A stretch of 64,000 bases of DNA, from positions 26,288,001-26,352,000 of the forward strand of contig NC_091048.1 of the NCBI RefSeq assembly GCF_963966145.1, read 5' to 3'. The stretch comes from Tenebrio molitor (Eukaryota; Arthropoda; Insecta; Coleoptera; Tenebrionidae). Shown in pieces: positions 24,501 through 33,500 of this stretch; within the stretch, counting starts at the first letter, position 1; the number at the start of each line of letters is the position of its first letter. Made by a program: the position numbers and the translations under genes. The notes under the pieces are model-generated. The model worked only from the letters and a program-made list of their open reading frames with translations, was not told where the DNA came from and made no database searches.

Positions 24501-27500
24501 TCTTGTCGATTGCCTCACCTGATTCCGCTTGTACTCCAACACTGACACCTCGAAGAGTTGGGCGTTTTGTATTCCGATCCCGCAGAAAGTCAAGTATCGC
24601 CGGAAAACTTCGACGTCGTGCGGAGTAAACTCCTGAGAGTCGTTCGTCTTGTTTATTATTTGAGCCACGCCGATCACCTCCCCCTCGTAGTTGCAGATTG
24701 GCATGCACAGGATGGAGTTGGTCTTGTAGCCGGTCTTCAGGTCCACGTCGCTGCTGAAGCGCGGATCCTGCAACAAACAGCCACACTTCACCGGAAAAGA
24801 CCGCAACTTCACCTTGGGAAGCGCCGTAAAATTAGCCCGCCCTTTCATTACCGCACTTTATGTCACATTCCGGATTCAGCGTAAAAGAGTCCGGTTACCT
24901 GTGATCATCCCCTTTGAGAGTCCAACTACAACATGTCATTTTTCACCCCCGTCAGTGATTATGTAAATAGCATTTAAAATTCGCGTGACTCGGGTGAATT
25001 TAGTAAAGTGGTGGTGGTTTGGGCACCCTCGCGGGAAATACGACAGTAATGGGTGCAATAACGTGGACCGGTGGTGCAGATCGTAACGGTGGATGTTATC
25101 GATTTATTGTTTTTCAGCTGCAATCACCAAATGGTGTAGCGAATTGACGCCATTACCATACAAATGATTTCATTACCATAATGCTTAAGGATTGTTATCG
25201 ATCGTTGCCGATATAAAACCCCCGGTTTGCATACGATCATGATAAATAAAAGTAGATTAGGTTTGAGAATGGGAGGGTGCAACGAACGGATTCCAAAGTG
25301 CTGGACGTATTTGGGAATTGGCATTTCCTGTCCCATCACCCGAGATTCCTGACCTTAACCGTCCAACAGATTTATTTTTATTCTCACCTTGTGGCAATTC
25401 ATCACACGCTATTGCACTGTTTATTTACGTGTCAATTTTGTTTTCTTTAATGCCGATGTGTATTCCTGACTCGACCTTCCACGTTTCTTCACTTTTTCAT
25501 TCATCACACGATTTCAAAAATTATTTTCATTCGATTTTCTCTCACTTATTTTTTGTTTTCAAATGTTTGTCTCTTCGACTTTGTGATTATTCTCATGTTC
25601 ATTTTCAATCGTTCCGTGAGGTTCTGGCTTTTTTCATTTTGCACCATTTGTTTTCGTTATCAAATATGTATATGCTCAATATATTTTTTTAAATATGCAG
25701 GCTCTTCATTTAAGAATTTACCAACTAAATTTATGTATGTATTTGTATAAAAATGTGTAATGACTAATTAAAAGCAAAAGGTGTTGCGACGGAGCCAAAA
25801 TTTATAAAACTGCAAGGCCGTTGGGTTATATTCATTTCTACTTAATTTGTTTCTTTTATAAATAAGCAGATGATGAAGAATTATGAATGTAAATCAAATG
25901 CCTTCCAATACAGGAACTACGAATGTACATTAGACTTTATTTTAAAATATTCGTAGATCAAATTTTCAAAAATTTGTGCAATTTTCTATGCACAAAGTGA
26001 TCAAAAAGAAAACAAATCAGAGCAGGTGTCATGTCGTAGCTGAATTCTATGCAAATAAGCGTTCATTGTATGGGCGTAGACAATTTGTGGTCTCAAACGG
26101 TACTTTATGATAAATGGTACTTCATGAATTTTGGACGTTGGAATTATAATTGTTTATTTTGTTATTATTAACTGATAACAGAGAAAATTTATTAAATAGA
26201 CAAGAGCAACATTTTACATTTGTAAGAATGGGTAATTTACCAGCTTTTTTGCCAAACGCGACGCCACTGGTAAGCAGATTTTTCGCTGAAATGTTAAAGA
26301 AACGTCAGTTTTAAAGCAACGGTATTGATATTAACCTTGAAAAAAATTTCCTGTAATTGTAAGCAAAAATTATCGCAGAATAAGTGGTAAAATGGGTTTT
26401 ATCATTAAAGATAAAGAATTAATTATAATAGATAATAGTAAAGAGAGAGACTAAATTAGTGAGGGTAAGATTTAGCCAATAACCTAACCTGAAAATGAGA
26501 CATGCAGAATATGCCGAATTTATTCTATGTAGGTACAGTTAATTTATAATTATAGAATATACTTGAATAATCAAGAAGTGGATTTATTACAGTTTTTTCC
26601 ACATGTAAAGATGCCTTTTTGAAATTTGAACGTCATATTTTTAATATAGGTTAGGTAAGTTTGACAGCATTAAACGTCGTAGGTATTTTAGAACACCATA
26701 ATATTGTCTGTTTTATCCTCTGCATGGTGTTATACCTAATACTGGGCTACCCTCCGGATCGACCACCCTTCTTCTAATTTGGAAAGAATGAGCACTTTCG
26801 CATTTTCGGTTAGATTAGTCAAAATTGACATCGATAATTTCACACTATAGAAAATTAGGTGTACTATACAGTGAGCGGCAAAAGTATGGAATAAATTCCT
26901 TAAAAATTAAACAAAATTTTTTTCAAAAAAATCTTTAGACAGGTCAATTTTAGTTTATAAAAATACATGTTTTAGTACCAAACAAAATTTCAAGCAGTCA
27001 TTTGTTTTCGAGTTATGACGTCATCGATAGTTTTATTAAATGGAAACCCCCTATTTTTTTTCTTGATTCTGATAGCCCTTTTAATTGTCTAAATGACCGT
27101 GAAAAAATTTTGTTATCTTACATAAGGAAATTTTTGAGAAAAAAAATAATAAAGTCGGAAAAAATAAATTTTATAACGAACAAAAACAAGTCAAAAAATC
27201 AAGTAGGTAAATCAAACAGTCAAATGTTACTGTCAATTTCATTCGTATGTGTTTTTGTTTTACAAAACGTTTTCGAAAATGACTCATTTAACAGAAACAC
27301 AACGTATAGAAATTTTAATTTTGATTGGGTGCGGAGATAAAACTAGATAAAACTAAAACAGTGGGAATTTCTTCATAAACTTGCTTTTTGTCAACAAGCT
27401 GGGGGATGGCAATTCGAACATTTAATTCCATAATTTTAAGAACTTACTAACACAGTTTTTGACTTGTTTTTGTTCGTTATAAAATTTATTTTTTCCAACT

Positions 27501-30500
27501 TTATTATTTTTTTTCTCAAAAATTTCCTTATGTAAGGTAACAAAATTTTTATACTGGCATTTAGACAATTAAAAGGGCTATCAGAATCAAGAAAAAAAAT
27601 AGGGGGTTTCTATTTAAAAAAACTATCGAAGACGTCATAACTCGAAAACAAATGACTGCTTGGAATTTTATTTTATATTAAAATATGTATTTTTATAAAC
27701 TAAAATTGACCTGCTCAAAGATTTTTTCGAAAAAACATTTGTTTAATTTTTAATGAATTTATTCCATACTTTTGCCGCTCACTGTATAATTTTCAAATTA
27801 ATTGTACCTACATACAGGGTGTCTCAAAATTCGCGAATTCCGAATTCAGAGCGTGGTAGGAAAGGACCCAGTGGAGCTCGAAAAATACTTAGAAAAAAAA
27901 TCCGCTCTTCCTGAAGAAGATATAAGCACTTTAATTTTGTTCAATACATAGCAGCTTTCATATGCACAGTGACAAAATGCTATTCTAGCTACGTTGCCGT
28001 TCCATTTTTACACAATAAATAACAATAAGCACTGCACTTTTCAGCCTATATTTGAAAAAAAGGCACTTCAAAGAGTGCACCTTCAGACCAATGTATCTTT
28101 CTGGGCAGAGTCCCGATTTTTTTTTAATTTCCATATTTGGACTAGTGAAGTGATCCCCTACAACACTCTGCCTTCGGAATTCGCGAATTTTGAGACACCC
28201 TGTATAAAGCGGCACATTCAAAATTTGACAAGTTTTCATAGCAAGTTGGATCCGACAAGCTACTACAGATACCCTGTATAATAACGATGAGGAATTAGCT
28301 CCAGATTTACTTCTGATAATTTATTATTAACAGTTGAAATTGTTTTTAAAAGAGTTACAAATTTTAAAAATTTGTCAGTTACTCTACACAAAATCTATTC
28401 ATTACTAGCTATTGCCTGCGATTTTGCCCTTTCAAGCACCTTTCAAAGCATCTGTGATACATATACTACACCTTTGCCGCCGCCGCTTAGATTAAAATTG
28501 ACGAAACAGAAATAACCGAGATGCGAGCTTAAAGCGCACCGCTCTATGCTCGACACAGATTTATCATTAGTGTGCAGCTCTCTGACGTCACATTATTATG
28601 AAACAAAGTGCAGAACATAACCAGGAATCTTCTCTTTTCAACAAACTTTACTTGGAGAAAATCGATGAATTAGTTTTTGAATTAAGTGGATTCAAACAGA
28701 GAATCAGACAGACAAAACTCTAAAAACTGCTTGATTTATATACAGTGCGTTCGTAAAGTTCGGAATAAATTCGATAAAACTGAAAGTATTAATTTTTGAG
28801 AAAAATCCTTGAACAGGTCAACTTCGTTTTTAAAAAGTGCATATTGTTCAGTACTTTGCTTATATTGACAGCTTGTCATCTCCTAATAATGACGTCATCA
28901 ATAATTTTTTTAAATGACAACCGCCATTTTTTTCTTATTTTTCTTGTTAAAAAATTTAATTTAATTTTTAACTTAAATTTTTTTTTCAATAGATTTAGTT
29001 ACAATGGAAGGTTTGTTTTAATAGACCAAAAAATTTAGAACGATTTGCGGTAGAGAATTCGCACTGAAACGGAACAAATAAGCCCTAACATTATTGAGCG
29101 CAGTGTACAAAGTGTCGGTGAGTGCCAAATAGTTGGCGGGAGACAACTTCAACATTTGCGTTAAATTTTATTGTTAACCTAAGATGTTTGTTTGATTTTC
29201 TTTGAGGTCTATTAAAATTTTTACATTAAAAATTAAGTAAAATTTGTCATTTTCCCAAAAAAAATTGTTATGTAAGGTATCAATTTTTTTCATTAGTCCT
29301 TTAAGTACTAAGAAGGTCTACCAGAAAAAGATGAAAAAAGTGAGGGTTGTCATTTAAAAAAAATATTGATGACGTCATTATTAGGAGACGACAAGCTGTC
29401 AACTTAAATAACGTACTGTACAATATGCACTTTTTAAAAACAAAGTTGACCTCTTCGAGGATTTTTCTCGGAAATTAATACATACTTACAATTTTATCAA
29501 ATTTATTCCGAACTCTACGAACGCACTGTATAATATATCGTTGGCTTTCTTTAAAAACCGTGTAAGTCCCATTTTGATTATTAATTTATTTTTCCGTTGA
29601 CCGCTTGTTAATTTCAATATTAATGACTTATTTTGTCTAAATTATAGTGTATTAATGGACCTCATTAATCAATGATTTTTCATTAATCAACAATTTTTGC
29701 GATTTTGACGTTTTGATGAAATTTTGATGTATAAACAACCTGGAACATGCATTGTTTGCACTTACCAACACTGCAGAAGGTGGTGCAGCAGGGTTTTCAA
29801 TATTTTATAGCTCCATAACTGCACAATTACGAATTTACTTTTTCAAAAGTCGACATTTTTGGTTATAATTCGCATGTCATATTTTTCAAAGGTAACTAGG
29901 TTTCCTTAGCAACCGTGATTTTTACGTGAAATTGAATGTGAATGGAGTTGACGTCTTCTGACACTCTTTGTGGAAAAGTGAATAGAAAATGTTGAAAAAT
30001 TTAAAAATGGCCTACCCTGAGGACAAAAAAAGGATGACGGTATTTATAAGGTTTCATCTTTTTCTATAAAGATTGGTTTTGATTTGGCTTTAATTGTCAC
30101 CAAAAAAAAAAGTTTGCGGTCAACGAAAAAATTTTGTAATCAACTCATTTGTTAATGGGCGATTAATAATCTCAACTATTAAAGGCACTCACTCGCTACA
30201 CTCGTTCGTGCTTTAAACAGTTTCGATTATTAATTGCCTTCATTAACAAACTAGTTTATTAAATAACTATAAATAATTATTAATTATTTAAATAAGTTTC
30301 ATAATACAATCAGCAGACTGTTTTGATAAAATACTATACAAAACTTTAATACACATTTTTTGCACTTTACTCCAAAGAGCACATAAAAAATGAGAATTTG
30401 AAACAGTGTTCCAGAAAAATTTTGCGACGATATACAGGGTTATTCACACAAAAGTACGAGCCCAACATGCAACCCAAATTACATTTCACAGATAGCATGG

Positions 30501-33500
30501 TTTTTAATGCCTGTTATTGTGAACACACCACTTTTTGTGTTTTTTTGCAGTTTGAAAAATCTGTCTTTTTTAAGACGAGTGGTCTTTAAATCTAACCTCA
30601 CTTTTTGCGTTGTTTGTGTTTTTAATATTCAGTTTGAAAAATCAGTGCTTTTAAGACGAGTGGTTCATTCACAATCGACTCTTCAACACCAGCTTCGACG
30701 TTAAATTAAAAAAAAAAAACACCCTTTACGTAGATATGATATGATATGGCTGTTGCTATTTTCCTTTTTAATTTGTAATTTCAACTTTCAAATTAATTTA
30801 ATGGTATTCATTTTCTTCAACTTTTTACTTTTATAAATATTTGGTGGTCATCTGGCTCTATCTGATCTCATCAATATAATTTCTCTTTCTCTGCGTCATT
30901 TATCTAACTACTCGTATTTCTTATTTCTATTTTTATTTTATTCATTTTATCAACTGTTACTGATGCTTTTTTAACATTTTCTTAATCCTTTTTATACTGT
31001 TCCCTTATCGCATCCCTAAACCAATAAGTTTCTCTCGCTTCTTTCCACACCTTCCAACATCTCTCTCATTTCCCGCTCTTTATTGTCTTACGTCCACTGG
31101 CATTTCATCTTTTTCCAATCATTCAACGCTTGTTTTTCAAATGATTCACTCTCTTTCATCTTATCTTACCAAGTTAAATCCCACCTTTATTCGAGCTGAA
31201 ATATCAAACTTTCCGCTTCGAAGACTCTCCAATCTTCATCTTTTATTTTAAAAATATCTGGCCGAAAAAAACCAACCGCAACATCAAAAAAAGACAGCAG
31301 TGATGCAGCATTTCCCCCAAAATCAAACAGGTTGAATTACGATTGCCTAATTTACAAAAACGCGATTTGCATTTTAATCGGTTTAAAATAAAATCTTTCA
31401 TTTTTTAAATCTTGCCTGACAACTGTTAGTTTGAGATTAATTCCTCTCCAACAATTAATTTTAATCGCAGTTGTCACCCCTTAATTTCCAGTTTTCCGTT
31501 GAATCCTCCCGACTCGTCGCTCTCAGTTGCAGCTTTCAGCTGCAGAGTTTTTCCCTCTTTCCCGGTCGCTGTCCACCGTTTAGCCAGTTTGCGGATTTGT
31601 CGATTTTTCAACAAAATTAAATTTAATGCGGCTTTATCGGCATTATCTGGGATGCTGGCGAGCCGCGTCGATACTTCCGGTGTCGCAGTGTTAATTTCCC
31701 CGAAAACATTTCCACCCCTGATTAGCGAAAGTGCGGCGTTTCCGCGGGTCCCGTGAAAAATCACCCCCGTCGGCGGAAAAACGGGACGCGGCGCTCCCCA
31801 ACTTTCTTATTTATTTATACGTCCCTTTTTATGAATCCGGGGTCCCGGAGTCGGGGTTATAAAAACAAACGTGACGGTTTTGGGAAATTCGTCGATCGAT
31901 TGCGCCAGTTTTGAACGAGCGGAGACGAGGTGGACCGCCGTGGATTTTATATTCCGGATAATCGATAAGTCAGGTGGTCGGGGGCGGCTTTGTCCGAGTC
32001 GGGCGTCAAAATGGCCCGGGGGTGGCGAAGTCGGGACGCGCCATAAAAATTTAAATTGGCCCCGAATAAAAATGTAATTACTATAAAGGTTACGATTTGC
32101 AATCTAAATGGGGAAGCTCGGTTTAATTTTTCGAAAGGGCGGATTATCGGGGACGGCAACCTGGCGAAAGCTCGGGGCGTAAATTTTGTTTACAACCCCT
32201 GCGCGCCGATCATTTTTAATATCGTTGTAACGACGACGCATTTTTCGTTTCAGATCCAAAGCTACAATTGCGAATTGTGGAATTGATTGTGAGCCACCCT
32301 CCTCCACCAACCACTTAAATTTTCTATTGACACAAAGGGTGGGGGCGAGTCTCCAGGTTTAATATTCGCGAAGATGATGACATATTGTCGGGACCACAAT
32401 AAACGGATTTCTTCGCGAGGACAAACCAGCTTTCAGCGCCCCCGGCGGTCCCCTTAACACCCGGACCCGGACTTGTCCCACTTGGTGAGCGACTTGAAAT
32501 TTTTCCTTTTTGCGGCGCCCCTGGCGTACGCTGTTTGTTTTGCCGAACAATCCCACCGAAAATGTTTTTGTTTGTACTTCACATAAAACGTAATCACGTC
32601 AAACGCGAAGGCTAAATCATCGCTAATTTTAGATGCGACGAGCATAATTCCGAAATTGGGGATTAAAAAGTAAATCCTCGTTTATGCGGGGATGACTCGG
32701 GACAGATTTGAAGGGACGACTTCATTAAAAAGTGATTCGCATTTTACTACCCTTATCTCTTGTCAAATTTATTATTAAGAATGTTGGGGCGCTGCCGTTC
32801 GCACCGTTTCGCCACACCGACAACCCCCAACTTCGTTTCGGGGTTGGTACGTGGCATTTGGGGTTGTGGCGGTCACAGGACACGCTCTCGGATCTCACAT
32901 TTTTCGCACCGACGGGACTCGTGAAATTTTAACAAAGTGGAAAATCGAAAACGCAGAATTTCCACAAAGACACTGTCAAAAGAGACATTTTTCAAAGAAT
33001 TTTCATCTTTCGAGAGAGCAAATTGCCCTTGGATGTTAATTATTATTGTTGTTACTATTATTGTCGTCCTCATTATCATCAATTAGGAACAGTTACTGCA
33101 GAGTATTCATCACCCAAGTGTCAAATTTGCATCAATTTTATTTCAAAAAGTGTCAAAAATTACAAAACAAAAAAATTTCCGCATGACAAATAAATAAAAA
33201 GTGAAATATTTTCAAGCATTACCATCGAATATCCTTCAACTATGAAGCGAATACGGATATCAAATGTACAAAATCTGTTAAAAAACTCAAAATTTCAAGG
33301 TTAGCACGTTTGACCTCCAATACGACATCTTCAACGTTGATTTCAATCAAAAATATCTCAAAATTTGTATTTTTAAGCTAACTTTATATTCCTGGTATTC
33401 CCTCAGTGTTCAGTAACAGCGTACTGCCCCAAAAAAATCACATTTTTGGAAATTTTGGAAATGGAAATCGCATATAAAATACGTTGATTAAGAAAAATTC

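Noticed and set aside
27002..27340. 112-codon frame and its counterpart at 52310-52591
   Set aside because: They translate the inverted-repeat arm of the mariner-like elements and appear in both copies; not genes.
30433..30731. Another TACAGGG-ended element
   Set aside because: A left end TACAGGGTTATTC is present but the right end (CACCCTTTA) is not a proper complement; boundaries cannot be supported.
31474..31764. 96-codon minus-strand frame in Pde11 intron 1
   Set aside because: No splice sites in phase with Pde11 and no family; openness fits the GC-rich island.
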